NCBI GenBank assembly: GCA_027079305.1
Contig: JALWVU010000045.1
Location: 57,354-121,353 of the forward strand
DNA: 64,000 bases
Source: Aquificaceae bacterium
GTDB taxonomy: Bacteria > Aquificota > Aquificia > Aquificales > Aquificaceae
Direction of reading: 5' to 3'
Below, piece by piece: positions 8,382-17,663 of the stretch. The notes beneath the pieces were generated by a model. It saw nothing but the letters and a program-made list of their open reading frames with translations, ran no database searches and had not been told where the DNA came from. Made by a program: the position numbers and the translations under genes. Positions within the stretch are counted from its first letter, which is position 1. Each line of letters starts with the position of its first letter.

Positions 8382-10283
8382 ATGGCTGAGCAGGAAAAGG
8401 CGGAGGTTCTTTTAAAGGTTAAAGAGAAGTATGAACCTCCCAAGGAGATAGTGGAGAGGGCATGGATCAAAGATTACGAAAGCCTGTATAAGGAATCCAT
8501 AAAGGACAGGGAAGGTTTCTGGGCAAAGGTTGCGGAGGAGCTCCACTGGTTTAAGAAGTGGGACAAGGTCTTAGAGTGGAACTTTCCTTACGCCAAGTGG
8601 TTCATAGGAGGTAAGACAAACATAACCTACAACTGCCTCGACAGGCACGTCCAGAACGGGAAGAGGAACAAGGTGGCATACATATTCATCGATGAGGACA
8701 ACAACGAAAAGAAGATAACCTACGGGGAGCTTTTAGAACTTGTAAGCAGGATAGCGAAAGGCCTCAAATCTCTCGGAGTGAAGAAGGGAGACAGGGTCTC
8801 CATATACATGCCCAATACCATAGAGGCGGTCGCCACCATGCTCGCCTGTGCGAGGATAGGAGCCATACACAGCGTGGTCTTCGCAGGTTTCTCCGAAGGA
8901 GCTTTGAGGACCAGGATAGAGGACGCCAAGGCCAAGGTAGTGGTGACAGCAAGCTACACCAAGAGGAGAGGAAAGAGGATAGACCTACTTCCCACCGTCG
9001 AGAAAGCGGTGGACGGACTCGACTTCGTGGAGAAGATAGTGGTCTGGGACAGGGACGGGGACACCCTCACCGAGGACATGGGGGACATGTTCGTGAACTT
9101 CGAGGAGATGGTCAAAAGCGCAGATCCCTTCTGCGAGCCCGAGGTGATGGATGCGGAGGATCCCCTGTTCATACTCTACACCTCTGGAACAACAGGGAAG
9201 CCCAAGGGTGTTCTCCACACAACAGGGGGATACATGGTCCAGACCTACTTCACCTCCAAGGTTGTCTTTGACCTTCACGAGGACGACATATACTGGTGCA
9301 CAGCGGACATAGGCTGGATAACGGGACACTCCTACATAGTCTACGGGATACTCGCTAACGGCGTTACTTCCCTTATAGTTGAGGGTGCGCCCGACTACCC
9401 GGATCCGGGAAGATGGTGGAGCTACGTGGAGAAATACAGGGTCAACGTATTCTACACCGCTCCTACCGCCATCAGGATGTTCATGAGGCACGGGGAGGAG
9501 TGGCCCGCCAAATACGATCTCTCCTCCCTGAGAATTCTCGGCTCGGTGGGAGAGCCCATAAACCCCGAGGCCTGGCACTGGTATTACAAGAACATAGGAA
9601 GAGAGAAGTGTGTGATAGTGGACACCTGGTGGCAGACGGAGACGGGCGCCCACATGATAACGACTGTTCCTTCGTATCCCGCAAAGCCCGGAAAGGCGGG
9701 GAAGCCCATGTTCACGGTGGAGGTGGACATAGTGGACAAGGACGGGAAGAAGCTCCCTCCCGATACGGTCGGTTTCCTCGTTATAAAGACCCCCTGGCCT
9801 TCTATGCTCAGGACCTGCTGGGGTGAACCCGAGAGGTATGAGAAATACTGGAACACCATACCGGGTGTTTACTTTGCTGGAGACCTGGCCTCCTACGACG
9901 AGGAAGGCTACATAATGATACTTGGTAGAGCGGACGATGTAATAAACGTTGCGGGACACAGGATAGGAACGATGGAGGTCGAGAGCGCCCTGGTGGATCA
10001 CCCTGCGGTGGCGGAGGCGGCGGTTATAGGAAAACCCCACGAGGTGAAGGGAGAGTCCATAAAGGCCTTCGTCATACTCAAGAAGGGAGTGGAGCCCTCC
10101 GAGAAGCTGGTGGAGGAGCTCAAACTCCACGTGAGGAACGAGCTCGGCCCCATAGCTGTCCCCGACGAGATAGAGTTCGTGGAGAAGCTCCCCAAGACCA
10201 GGAGCGGAAAGATAATGAGGAGGGTTCTCAAAGCCCAGGAACTCGGCCTTGACGTAGGGGACGTCTCTACCCTCGAGGACTGA
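8382..10283 (+). CDS. acs: Acetyl-CoA synthetase (AMP-forming)
   Basis: A 633-residue cytoplasmic enzyme that makes acetyl-CoA from acetate, ATP and CoA through acetyl-AMP. The P-loop-like motif YTSGTTGKPKG is near residue 265, the TWWQTETG adenylate motif near 415, and the GRADDVINVAGHRIGT hinge near 515. The C-terminal PKTRSGKIMRR carries the Lys that is regulated by acetylation in this family. Start chosen by the AGAGGAGGTGG ribosome site. It is divergent from the acetate-type symporter operon, which supports acetate as the shared substrate. Confidence 0.97.
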   Translation: MAEQEKAEVLLKVKEKYEPPKEIVERAWIKDYESLYKESIKDREGFWAKVAEELHWFKKWDKVLEWNFPYAKWFIGGKTNITYNCLDRHVQNGKRNKVAYIFIDEDNNEKKITYGELLELVSRIAKGLKSLGVKKGDRVSIYMPNTIEAVATMLACARIGAIHSVVFAGFSEGALRTRIEDAKAKVVVTASYTKRRGKRIDLLPTVEKAVDGLDFVEKIVVWDRDGDTLTEDMGDMFVNFEEMVKSADPFCEPEVMDAEDPLFILYTSGTTGKPKGVLHTTGGYMVQTYFTSKVVFDLHEDDIYWCTADIGWITGHSYIVYGILANGVTSLIVEGAPDYPDPGRWWSYVEKYRVNVFYTAPTAIRMFMRHGEEWPAKYDLSSLRILGSVGEPINPEAWHWYYKNIGREKCVIVDTWWQTETGAHMITTVPSYPAKPGKAGKPMFTVEVDIVDKDGKKLPPDTVGFLVIKTPWPSMLRTCWGEPERYEKYWNTIPGVYFAGDLASYDEEGYIMILGRADDVINVAGHRIGTMEVESALVDHPAVAEAAVIGKPHEVKGESIKAFVILKKGVEPSEKLVEELKLHVRNELGPIAVPDEIEFVEKLPKTRSGKIMRRVLKAQELGLDVGDVSTLED

Positions 10284-10290
10284 AAACTCC

Positions 10291-10308
10291 GGGCGGGCCT
10301 CCCCGCCC
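10291..10308. terminator. GC-rich hairpin between acs and livF
   Basis: GGGCGGG and CCCGCCC form a seven-base stem around a four-base loop in the 26-base gap between two convergent genes. Read on the minus strand it is followed by GGAGTTTTC, so it may end the liv operon; on the plus strand there is no T run. Confidence 0.5.
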
Positions 10309-10309
10309 C

Positions 10310-11026
10310 CTACATCAAACTCAGGTAGGTCTTCCTTATCGAGTCTCTCCTGAGAAGCTCTTCAGAACTCCCCTCGTCCACTATGGTCCCCAGATCGAAG
10401 ACGTAGGCCCTGTCTGAGATCTCCAGAGCTAAGGAGACCTCCTGCTCCACCACCAGGATCGATATACCCTCCCTTTCCCTTATCGAGAGGATTATCTGGG
10501 CGAGTCTGTCCACCACCGCGGGGGCGAGGCCCAAAGAGAGCTCGTCTATCATCAGGAGCTTCGGCTCGCTCATCAAAGCCCTTCCTATGGAGAGCATCTG
10601 CTGCTGGCCTCCCGAGAGGTCCCCCGCAAGCGCCCTTCTCTTTTCCCTGAGCTGGGGGAAGTATTCGTAGACCCTCTCCAGGTTCTCCTTCACTCTGTCC
10701 CTTCTTATCCAGCCCCCCAGAAGCAGGTTCTCCTCCACGCTCATGCCCAGGAAGAGCTTCCTCCCCTCCGCCGCAAGGGCTATACCCCTCCTCACCCTCT
10801 CTTCGGGAGAGAGCTCCTCTATGTGCTCGTCCATGAACCTGATCGAACCTCCCCAGGGCCTCAGAAGTCCAGCCACCACTTTAAGGAAGGTGCTCTTTCC
10901 AGAGCCGTTGGAGCCAAAGATCGCCACTATCTCCCCATCGCCCACGTGGAGGTTTATCGATCTCAGTATCTCCACGTCCCCGTATCCAGCCCTCAGATCG
11001 CTCACATCAAGAACCTTTCCCGACAT
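10310..11026 (-). CDS. livF: Branched-chain amino acid ABC transporter ATPase LivF
   Basis: A 238-residue ATPase. Walker A is GSNGSGKST near residue 39, the signature is LSGGQQQM near 138, Walker B is LLMIDE near 158, and LSLGLAP follows, as is usual in LivF. With LivG it powers the LivHM permease. It overlaps the livG end by 20 bases, with GGGAGAGGT before its start, and is the last gene of the five-gene importer. Confidence 0.95.
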   Translation of the reverse strand: MSGKVLDVSDLRAGYGDVEILRSINLHVGDGEIVAIFGSNGSGKSTFLKVVAGLLRPWGGSIRFMDEHIEELSPEERVRRGIALAAEGRKLFLGMSVEENLLLGGWIRRDRVKENLERVYEYFPQLREKRRALAGDLSGGQQQMLSIGRALMSEPKLLMIDELSLGLAPAVVDRLAQIILSIREREGISILVVEQEVSLALEISDRAYVFDLGTIVDEGSSEELLRRDSIRKTYLSLM

Positions 11027-11738
11027 ACCTCTCTCCCAAGTAAGCTTTGATCACTTCCTCGTTCTGGGCCATATCCTCTGGCTTTCCGTCGAAGATGAGC
11101 CGTCCCTCGCTCAGGACCAGGACCCTCTCGGTGAGCTGGAAGAGGGCTTTCAGAACGTGCTCGACGAGTATCAGAGTTATCCCCCTCTCCTCCCTGAGCC
11201 TTCTCAGAAGATCCACTATCTCCCTTATTGAGACGGGATTTAGCCCAGCGAAGACCTCGTCCAGGAGCAGTATGCGGGGCTGAAGGGCAAGGGTCCGCGC
11301 CAGCTCGAGCCTCTTCCTCTGGGCGAGGGAGAGGGAGGAGGCCCTGTCCTTTGCCTTGTGGGAGAGGCCCACCTCCTCCAGAATTTCCAAAGCCTTTTCC
11401 CTTGTGGCGGGAAGGGAGGAGCCGTAGTGGAGGGCTATCATCACGTTCTCTAAGGCTGTCAGGTTGGAAAAGAGCCTCGTTATCTGGAAGGTCCTGCCGA
11501 TTCCCAGCCTCGCCCTCTCGCTTGGCCTTCTGCTGGAGATGTCATTACCGAAGGCTAAAACCCTACCCCCGTCCTGCCTTATAACTCCACCCACGATGTT
11601 CAGCAAGGTGGTCTTCCCAGAGCCATTTGGACCCACTATGCCTACGGTCTCCCCCTCCTCCACGCCGAAGCTGATACCCTTCAGAACCTTATTCCCCCCG
11701 AAGCTCTTCTCTACCTCTATTACCTCCAAGACCCTCAT
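11007..11738 (-). CDS. livG: Branched-chain amino acid ABC transporter ATPase LivG
   Basis: A 243-residue ATPase. The start at 11738 (MRVLEV) forms an ATGA overlap with the livM stop; the open frame continues upstream but that extension is only an out-of-frame read of livM. Walker A is GPNGSGKTT near residue 38. The signature is weak, LSLAQRKRLELAR, as is common in LivG. Walker B is ILLLDEVFAGLNP. It pairs with LivF in the importer. Confidence 0.95.
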   Translation of the reverse strand: MRVLEVIEVEKSFGGNKVLKGISFGVEEGETVGIVGPNGSGKTTLLNIVGGVIRQDGGRVLAFGNDISSRRPSERARLGIGRTFQITRLFSNLTALENVMIALHYGSSLPATREKALEILEEVGLSHKAKDRASSLSLAQRKRLELARTLALQPRILLLDEVFAGLNPVSIREIVDLLRRLREERGITLILVEHVLKALFQLTERVLVLSEGRLIFDGKPEDMAQNEEVIKAYLGERYVGKGS

Positions 11739-12634
11739 CTCACTCCTAAGATACCACGGGGAACGAGGAGTATACCCAGGACTATCAGAAGCCCGAGGAT
11801 TATCCCGTGAACCTCCGTAAGACCGCTCCAGACGATCTCGGAGACCATCTCTAAGAGGAAGGCCCCCAGCAGGGGACCAACGGTCGTTCCAACCCCTCCC
11901 AGGAGGAGGGCCACGAAGGTCTTGACCGAGAGGAGGGGATCGAACATGGAGGTGGGATCTATGTAGGTTATCCAGTAGGCGTATACACCTCCCGCAAGGC
12001 CCGTAAGGAAGGAGGAGATCCCGAAGGAGAGGCTCTTGAAGAGAACGGTGTTCACCCCCACGCTCTCCGCGGCCACCTCGTCCTCCCTTATGGCCTTGAG
12101 GGCGTATCCAAAAACGGACCTGTCCACCCATAGGTTTATCAGGAAGGAGATCAGGGCGAGAAGGAGGAACAAAAAGTAGAAGAAGGACCCCTCGAATGGA
12201 CCCCTGTATATGGGGAGGTTTATCCCGTCCGTCCCGCCCGTGAACTCGAGGTTGGCCACCACCTCACCCAGGGCCAGCTGGAGGGCCAGAGTGGTTATGG
12301 CAAAGTAGTGGCTCCTCAGCCTCATCAGCGGAGGGGCGATGATCAGGGCTGTAAGACCAGCCACAAGGCCCCCTATCAGGAGGGAGGGCAGGAAGGGGAT
12401 CGAGAGGCTCTTCATCAGGATCGCGGTCGTGTAGCCCCCTATACCGAAGAAGGCTATGCCCCCGAAGGCGGGATAGCCCGTGTATCCGAGGAGGACGTTC
12501 TGGGCAAGAGCCAAGGAAGAGAGCATAAGGGCGGAGCTGAGGACTCTCCCCCAGTAGGGCCATTCCGGCAGGAGCAGGGGAAGGAACGCCAGCACCCCGA
12601 AGAAGATAAAGACCGCCTTCTCAAGCCTCGCCAT
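11735..12634 (-). CDS. livM: Branched-chain amino acid ABC permease LivM
   Basis: A 299-residue inner-membrane permease with about eight to nine hydrophobic segments. The EAA-like loop is ALKAIREDEVAAESVGVN near residue 180, and GGVGTTVGPLLGA is near 245, both typical of LivM. It starts inside livH with a 14-base overlap and ends in an ATGA overlap with livG. Confidence 0.94.
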   Translation of the reverse strand: MARLEKAVFIFFGVLAFLPLLLPEWPYWGRVLSSALMLSSLALAQNVLLGYTGYPAFGGIAFFGIGGYTTAILMKSLSIPFLPSLLIGGLVAGLTALIIAPPLMRLRSHYFAITTLALQLALGEVVANLEFTGGTDGINLPIYRGPFEGSFFYFLFLLLALISFLINLWVDRSVFGYALKAIREDEVAAESVGVNTVLFKSLSFGISSFLTGLAGGVYAYWITYIDPTSMFDPLLSVKTFVALLLGGVGTTVGPLLGAFLLEMVSEIVWSGLTEVHGIILGLLIVLGILLVPRGILGVR

Positions 12635-13496
12635 AGTATTTACCGCCCATCAACCCCCTCGGCCTGAAGATGAGGACCAGGATCATCAGAACCAGGGAGG
12701 CGAAGAGCTTCCAGCTCTCACCTGCATAAAAGGAGACGAAGATCTCCATCGTCCCGAGGAGGAGACCTCCGAAGAGGGCACTCTCCACCCTTCCCAGGCC
12801 ACCAAGAACGCTCACCAGAAAGGCCTTGACCGTCAGGAGTCCTCCGTCGAAGGGAGTAAAGCCCTGAAGTATGCCGTAGAGGTTCCCAGAGAGGAAGGCC
12901 ACCCCAGTCCCTATCCCCATAGTGAGGGCGAACACCCTCTCGGGGCTTATCCCCACCAGCCTCGCCCCCTCCACATCGAGGGCGACCGCCCTTATCGCCC
13001 TCCCCGTCCAGGTGAACCTAAGAAAGAGGAAGAGCAGGGCGGTCAGGATCAGGGAGAGGAGGAAGACCAGGAGCTTTACCTCTGAGACTATCAGGTTCCC
13101 CACGATGAAGCTCCCCTCCGCGTAAGGAACGTCTATGGACCTTATGTCCGCTTTAAAGAAGTAGTTGAGCGTGTGGGAGATCAGTATGTCGAGGCCGAAG
13201 GTGAGGATCAGAACCATGAATGGCTCGAGCTTTATGACCCTGTTTACAAAGGAGACCTGAAGCAGAAGTCCCAGAACAAAGCCGACCGCAAAGGAGATAG
13301 GAAGAGAAACTATAGGATCTACACCAACGGCGTTGAACAGCGAGTAGGCCAGGTAGGAACCGAGGACCACGAGGCTCCCGTAGGCGAGGTTAAGTATGTT
13401 TAGGACTCCCCAGGTCAGGGAGAATCCGAGGGATAAAAAGGCGTAGAAGGTCCCCAGAAGGATGGCCTCCAAGAGAAGCTGGAGGAGAAGGTCCAT
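12621..13496 (-). CDS. livH: Branched-chain amino acid ABC permease LivH
   Basis: A 291-residue inner-membrane permease. Typical LivH features are LSLGFSLTWGVLNILNLAYGS near the N-terminus, the RAIRAVALDVEGARLVGI loop near 170, and VLGGLGRVESALFGG near 230. It follows the binding-protein gene directly, with its start codon adjoining the latter's stop, and overlaps livM. Confidence 0.95.
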   Translation of the reverse strand: MDLLLQLLLEAILLGTFYAFLSLGFSLTWGVLNILNLAYGSLVVLGSYLAYSLFNAVGVDPIVSLPISFAVGFVLGLLLQVSFVNRVIKLEPFMVLILTFGLDILISHTLNYFFKADIRSIDVPYAEGSFIVGNLIVSEVKLLVFLLSLILTALLFLFLRFTWTGRAIRAVALDVEGARLVGISPERVFALTMGIGTGVAFLSGNLYGILQGFTPFDGGLLTVKAFLVSVLGGLGRVESALFGGLLLGTMEIFVSFYAGESWKLFASLVLMILVLIFRPRGLMGGKYYGEA

Positions 13497-14672
13497 CTAC
13501 TTCCACTCGGGCTTGGGATATACAGGCTCAGCCTCTCTGAAGGGATAGACCGTTACGGGCTTACCTCCCTGTATCTGGATCACCGCCATGGGCTTCGTAA
13601 CGATCTTTCCAGTTTTATCGAAGCCTATCACCCCGTAGAAGGTCTCCACCTTCATGCTCAGAAGCTCCTTCCTTACCTTCTCCACATCTAAGCTTCCAGC
13701 CCTCTCTATGGCGATCTGGAGCGCCAGAGCTGCAGCTGTCCCTCCCGCGGCGTGGTATTCGGGATCCTCCCCGTATCTCTCCCTGTAGGCCTTAACATAC
13801 CCCTCCGTGCTCCCGAAGAGGGGATCCTTGTATCTGAAGGCCCTCGACCACTGGACGGGCCCGAAGACGTATTCCGCATCCTTACCCAAAGCCTTCACGA
13901 AGGCTGGAACGGGAGGCCCCACCGTCAGGCCCACGAACTTGGGATTTATCCTGAACTGCTTGAGCTGTTTTATCACCAGAACCGAGTCCTTGAAGTGTCC
14001 CGCCCCTATAACCACGTCAGGTCTCTTCGTCCTTATCTTGAGCATGAGGGAGGAGAGGTCCTGCGTTCCCTTCGGATAGCCCTCGAACAGGACCACCTTG
14101 AGTCCCTTCTTTTTAGCTTCCTCCAGAGCACCCCTCGCCGCGTCCTCGGAGAAGATGTCCTTCTCGTAGATTATGGCAACCGTCTTGGGCCTCGGCTTCA
14201 GGCTCACCGCAAGGTCTATTAGGTTCTTCCCGTAGTCGGGAGCGATGTTGAAGACGCCGAAGACGTGCCTGTAGCCCTGCCTGTAGATCTTCGAGGAGGC
14301 CCCTCCTCCCTGGACCATCAGGGCTCTGTACTTCTCAACGACTCCAGCGGCGGCGAAGACCTGGGCGCTCCCGTAAGGGCCGAGGATGAACCTAACCTTA
14401 TCCTGTGTTATCAGCTTCTCCACCAGCTTGGCTGTGGTCTTTGGATCGCTCTGATCGTCGTAGTAGATTATCTCCACCCTGTATCTTTTGTTCCCGACCT
14501 TTATGCCTCCCCTCGCATTCACCCGCTCCTTCCAGAGCTCGTATCCTCTCTTGAGAAGCTCTCCCTCCTTAGCGTATTTGCCCGAGAAGGAGACCGCCGC
14601 TCCGAGCCTTAGAACCTCCTGGGAGAAGGAGAGGGATATCAGAAAGGCTATCAGAGCCAAGAAAACCCTCAT
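13497..14672 (-). CDS. livK: Branched-chain amino acid-type periplasmic binding protein
   Basis: A 391-residue precursor with a signal peptide (about residues 1-18, ending LSFSQE) and a two-lobed Leu/Ile/Val-binding-type fold. The start of the mature part (LRLGAAVSFSGKYAKEGE) and FILGPYGSAQ near 95 are typical of the family. Ligand could be a branched-chain amino acid, an amide or urea; the sequence alone does not settle it. It is the first importer gene, 12 bases after the dehydroquinate synthase gene. Confidence 0.9.
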   Translation of the reverse strand: MRVFLALIAFLISLSFSQEVLRLGAAVSFSGKYAKEGELLKRGYELWKERVNARGGIKVGNKRYRVEIIYYDDQSDPKTTAKLVEKLITQDKVRFILGPYGSAQVFAAAGVVEKYRALMVQGGGASSKIYRQGYRHVFGVFNIAPDYGKNLIDLAVSLKPRPKTVAIIYEKDIFSEDAARGALEEAKKKGLKVVLFEGYPKGTQDLSSLMLKIRTKRPDVVIGAGHFKDSVLVIKQLKQFRINPKFVGLTVGPPVPAFVKALGKDAEYVFGPVQWSRAFRYKDPLFGSTEGYVKAYRERYGEDPEYHAAGGTAAALALQIAIERAGSLDVEKVRKELLSMKVETFYGVIGFDKTGKIVTKPMAVIQIQGGKPVTVYPFREAEPVYPKPEWK

Positions 14673-14684
14673 AACCAGACCTCC

Positions 14685-15686
14685 CTACTTCTCTATTATG
14701 CTCTCCTCCACCTTCATCCCGAAGTGCCTTCCCGCCTCCTCCACGTATCCGAGAACCTCGTCCCCCTCCTTAAGCTCAGCGACCGATACAGGAGTTCCGT
14801 CGGGCCTCGTGAGCCTTATAGTCTCCGCGTTCTGGAGCACACAGCTGAGCTTTTTATCCTCAAACTTCCCCTCTATCAGGAGCATGGGCCTCCTCTCGAC
14901 CTTGGACCTTCCCACGTAGACCACCCTTCCCTCTCCCCTGTGGTTGTATACCATCACCTGATCTCCAGCGGAAAGCTCGCACAGATACTTGGTCCTGTTC
15001 CCGGGAACCCTTATATACATGTGGACCGCTCCCGCGTTCACTCTGAAAGGCCTTGAGGCCACGTAGGGGTTCTCCTCCGTCTCCGCGTGGACTAAAAACA
15101 TACCTCCGGAGGAGTTCCCCACCAGCATACCTTCTCCCCTGCTCAGGAGTGAGGTCGTATCCACGCAAACTCTATCCCCGAGCCCCATAGGCAGGATCCT
15201 CGTGATCTTCACCTTCACCAGCTCCAGCTTCTCCTCCGACTCCTCCATGAGCTTCCCCACCCTCTTTATCTCGTTGATGTCCTGAGTTTTGAGAACAACA
15301 CCCTTCACGCCCTTCTCGAGGGTCTGGAGGGCCACCTCAGCTTCGTTGGCGTTTCTGACCACCGCGTAAAGCTCCTCCCTCTGGGCTATCAGGTTCTCAA
15401 GAGGTATCACGGTCCAGTCGGTGGTCTCCACAACCACCTTAACGTCGGGAGGATACTTGGCTGCCCTCTCCTCGTCCTCCTTGCCCTCTATCTTTACGTA
15501 GACCACATCCTCCCCCAGCTTCAGGTCCCCATTAGGGGATATTACGGTTGTCCTTGCCAGCTTCCTGGCCTCTTTAGCCTTCTCCTCGTCGGGGATGACG
15601 ATCGCGCTCGCACCCGACTCCAGAGCAGTCGTTACCAGCTTCTTGTCGTAAGGTTCTATCCACACCCAGAACTCTTTCATGCTCAT
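14685..15686 (-). CDS. aroB': 3-dehydroquinate synthase II (archaeal type)
   Basis: A 333-residue protein of the MJ1249-like family, which makes 3-dehydroquinate from an amino-dideoxy-heptulosonate precursor and so replaces classical AroB. Features seen are the N-terminal [40 protein letters not shown] near 165-184, [24 protein letters not shown] near 215, and the C-terminal [14 protein letters not shown] -10 (TATTAT) lies six bases before the ATG with no ribosome site. It is probably cotranscribed with the liv genes, though no metabolic link is evident. Confidence 0.92.
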   Translation of the reverse strand: MSMKEFWVWIEPYDKKLVTTALESGASAIVIPDEEKAKEARKLARTTVISPNGDLKLGEDVVYVKIEGKEDEERAAKYPPDVKVVVETTDWTVIPLENLIAQREELYAVVRNANEAEVALQTLEKGVKGVVLKTQDINEIKRVGKLMEESEEKLELVKVKITRILPMGLGDRVCVDTTSLLSRGEGMLVGNSSGGMFLVHAETEENPYVASRPFRVNAGAVHMYIRVPGNRTKYLCELSAGDQVMVYNHRGEGRVVYVGRSKVERRPMLLIEGKFEDKKLSCVLQNAETIRLTRPDGTPVSVAELKEGDEVLGYVEEAGRHFGMKVEESIIEK

Positions 15687-15715
15687 AAGTATATAATAGA
15701 GGGCCGGGGGAGATA

Positions 15716-16621
15716 ATGAAAAAAGCTATATTTATCCTTTTCTCCATACTGCTTCTCCTGATAGCGGTAGCAGGTGTCCATATATACGCTTCCAAAAAGG
15801 CGGAAGAAAGTCTAAAAACATTCCTGTCCGGCGTAGGAGTGGAAAACTTCTCCTACAAGGATGTAGATTACTCACTCTTTAAAGGCAAAACTGAGGTTGA
15901 AGATCTACTGATAGAAAGTAAGGGAAGTAAAACCCGGATAGGGAAGCTCGTTATTTCCAGGCTCACCGATACGGATCTTGAGTTCTCTATGCTGGGCGTA
16001 AGGGGAGAGGATGAAGACTTCAAAAAGCTCGAGGAAAACCTTAAGGAGCTTGGATATGAAAAGGTGGAGTTCAATCTTCTCTTCTCCGCAAGCCTATACG
16101 AAGACTGGAAGGAGCTGATTATAAGAAAGTTCTCCCTCGAGCTTCCCGGAGCTTTTTCGGTAGAGCTGAAGCTAAAACTCTCCGGAGTGGATAAGAAGGT
16201 TATCAAAGCCTTCCTCGATCTAAGGAACAGCACAGAAGCCCAGCCTGCAAAGTTGGCAGGCATCCTTTCGAAGGTCTATCTGAAAGAATTAACTATAAAG
16301 CTTAGGGATGAAAGTTTACTAAGCAAACTCATCGAGAAGGAAGCTGAGAAAAAGAACACCTCCCCCGAAAAGATCAGAAAGGAGCTTATAGAGAAGTTAG
16401 AAGAATCTTTAGCTAAGAGGAAAACAAAGTTTGAAAAGTCCCTTGTGGAAAGCCTTAAGGCTCTCGTAAGGAAAGGAGGAAGCTTAGTTCTCGAAGGCAA
16501 ACCGAAAACTCCTCTCGGCGCGGACGATCTGATAGTTTACACACTCATGGGGCTACAAACAGGCGACTTCTCACAGCTTGTTGAGAAGCTTAACCTGAAT
16601 GTCAGATACGAGCCTTCCTGA
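15716..16621 (+). CDS. Membrane-anchored hypothetical protein, AsmA/DUF945-like
   Basis: A 301-residue protein with one N-terminal membrane segment (about 4-24) and a Lys/Glu-rich outer part. The alternation of short strands (FKGKTEVEDLLIESKG, IGKLVISRL) resembles AsmA or DUF945 repeats that sit in the periplasm, followed by a helical coiled section near 195-245. TATAAT at 15692-15697 and a GGGGGAG ribosome site precede the ATG. It is flanked by opposing genes, so it stands alone. No function is claimed. Confidence 0.65.
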   Translation: MKKAIFILFSILLLLIAVAGVHIYASKKAEESLKTFLSGVGVENFSYKDVDYSLFKGKTEVEDLLIESKGSKTRIGKLVISRLTDTDLEFSMLGVRGEDEDFKKLEENLKELGYEKVEFNLLFSASLYEDWKELIIRKFSLELPGAFSVELKLKLSGVDKKVIKAFLDLRNSTEAQPAKLAGILSKVYLKELTIKLRDESLLSKLIEKEAEKKNTSPEKIRKELIEKLEESLAKRKTKFEKSLVESLKALVRKGGSLVLEGKPKTPLGADDLIVYTLMGLQTGDFSQLVEKLNLNVRYEPS

Positions 16622-16631
16622 AACTTTCCGA

Positions 16632-17663
16632 TCAATCCACAAGATCCCATGATAGGGGTGTTCCCCTCTCTATATCCTTCCTTGCCCTTCTCCCGAGTAT
16701 GTCCTTAAGGTATTTCGGATGGAGACCGTATCCCGGTCTTATAGAACGCACATTTTCCTCAGTAAAGATCTCTCCTTTTTTCATGTCCTTAACCACGAAA
16801 AGGGACCTTGCAAACTCCCTGCCCTTCTTCATCTTCTCCGTAAGTTCGTAGGAAACCCTGCCGAGGGCCTTCTCAACCTCCCTTATCGCCTTTACCATCT
16901 GACCGAACTCTTCAGGTGTTAAGGAGAACTCTCTATCGGGAGAGTCTATATCTTTGGAAAGGATAAAGTGCTTCTCTATAACCCTCGCTCCCAAAGCGAC
17001 CGCAGCCACTGGGACAGATATACCGAGGGTGTGATCCGAAAGACCCACAATGCATCCAAAGGTTTCCGCCATGTTGGGTATAGTCCTGAGATTTACATCC
17101 TCAAGAGGTGCCGGGTATGCGGACACACACTTCAGAAGAACTATCTGATCGTTCCCTGCCCTCCTGCAGGCGTTTACCGCCTCCTCTATGTCCGAAAGGG
17201 TGGCTATACCGGTAGAAATTATTACGGGCTTGCCCTTAGAAGCTACATACTCTATCAGGGGTATATCAGTTATCTCGAAAGAAGCTATCTTGTAAATGGG
17301 AACGTTTAAGTCTTCTAAAAAGTCGACCGCCTCCTTGTTGGAGGGAGTGGAAAAAAAGATAAGTCCGAGCTTCTCCGCAAGCTCTTTCAGCTCCTGATGC
17401 CATTCCCAAGGCATGTAGGCGGTTTCATAAAGTTTATATAAGGTAGTTCCGTCCCACAGTGTTCCGTGCTTTATCTGAAAGTAATCTTTATCGCTGTCTA
17501 TGGTTATCGTATCTGGCCTGTATGTCTGAACCTTCACCGCATCCGCGCCTGCTTCCTTCATAGCGTATATAGTTTCCTTGGCGAGGTTTAAATCCTGAGC
17601 GTGATTCGCGGAAAGCTCCGCTATTATAAATACTTTGTCCTCAACAATTTCCATTAAGTTCAT
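16632..17663 (-). CDS. pseI: Pseudaminic acid synthase
   Basis: A 343-residue NeuB-family enzyme that condenses the 2,4-diacetamido-trideoxy-altrose sugar with phosphoenolpyruvate to give pseudaminic acid. The start IIAELSANHAQDL, GADAVKVQTYRPDTITID near 37-54 and KIASFEITD near 130 are typical of PseI rather than sialic acid synthase. The C-terminal SAF domain is FTEENVRSIRPGYGLHPKYL onward. It overlaps pseH by 23 bases and ends the pse operon. Confidence 0.93.
   Translation of the reverse strand: MNLMEIVEDKVFIIAELSANHAQDLNLAKETIYAMKEAGADAVKVQTYRPDTITIDSDKDYFQIKHGTLWDGTTLYKLYETAYMPWEWHQELKELAEKLGLIFFSTPSNKEAVDFLEDLNVPIYKIASFEITDIPLIEYVASKGKPVIISTGIATLSDIEEAVNACRRAGNDQIVLLKCVSAYPAPLEDVNLRTIPNMAETFGCIVGLSDHTLGISVPVAAVALGARVIEKHFILSKDIDSPDREFSLTPEEFGQMVKAIREVEKALGRVSYELTEKMKKGREFARSLFVVKDMKKGEIFTEENVRSIRPGYGLHPKYLKDILGRRARKDIERGTPLSWDLVD

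Noticed and set aside
8985..10130. Long open frame on the minus strand opposite acs (381 codons)
   Set aside because: It lies wholly inside acs, has no ribosome site, and its composition (many His, Arg, Gly, Val) is what the complement of a GC-skewed coding strand gives.
10291..10308. Bidirectional intrinsic terminator between acs and livF
   Set aside because: Only the minus direction has a short T-rich run; the plus direction has none, so it is listed only as a likely liv terminator.
11739..12131. N-terminal extension of livG into livM
   Set aside because: The ABC ATPase begins at 11738 with an ATGA overlap; the extension is an out-of-frame reading of livM with no ABC features.
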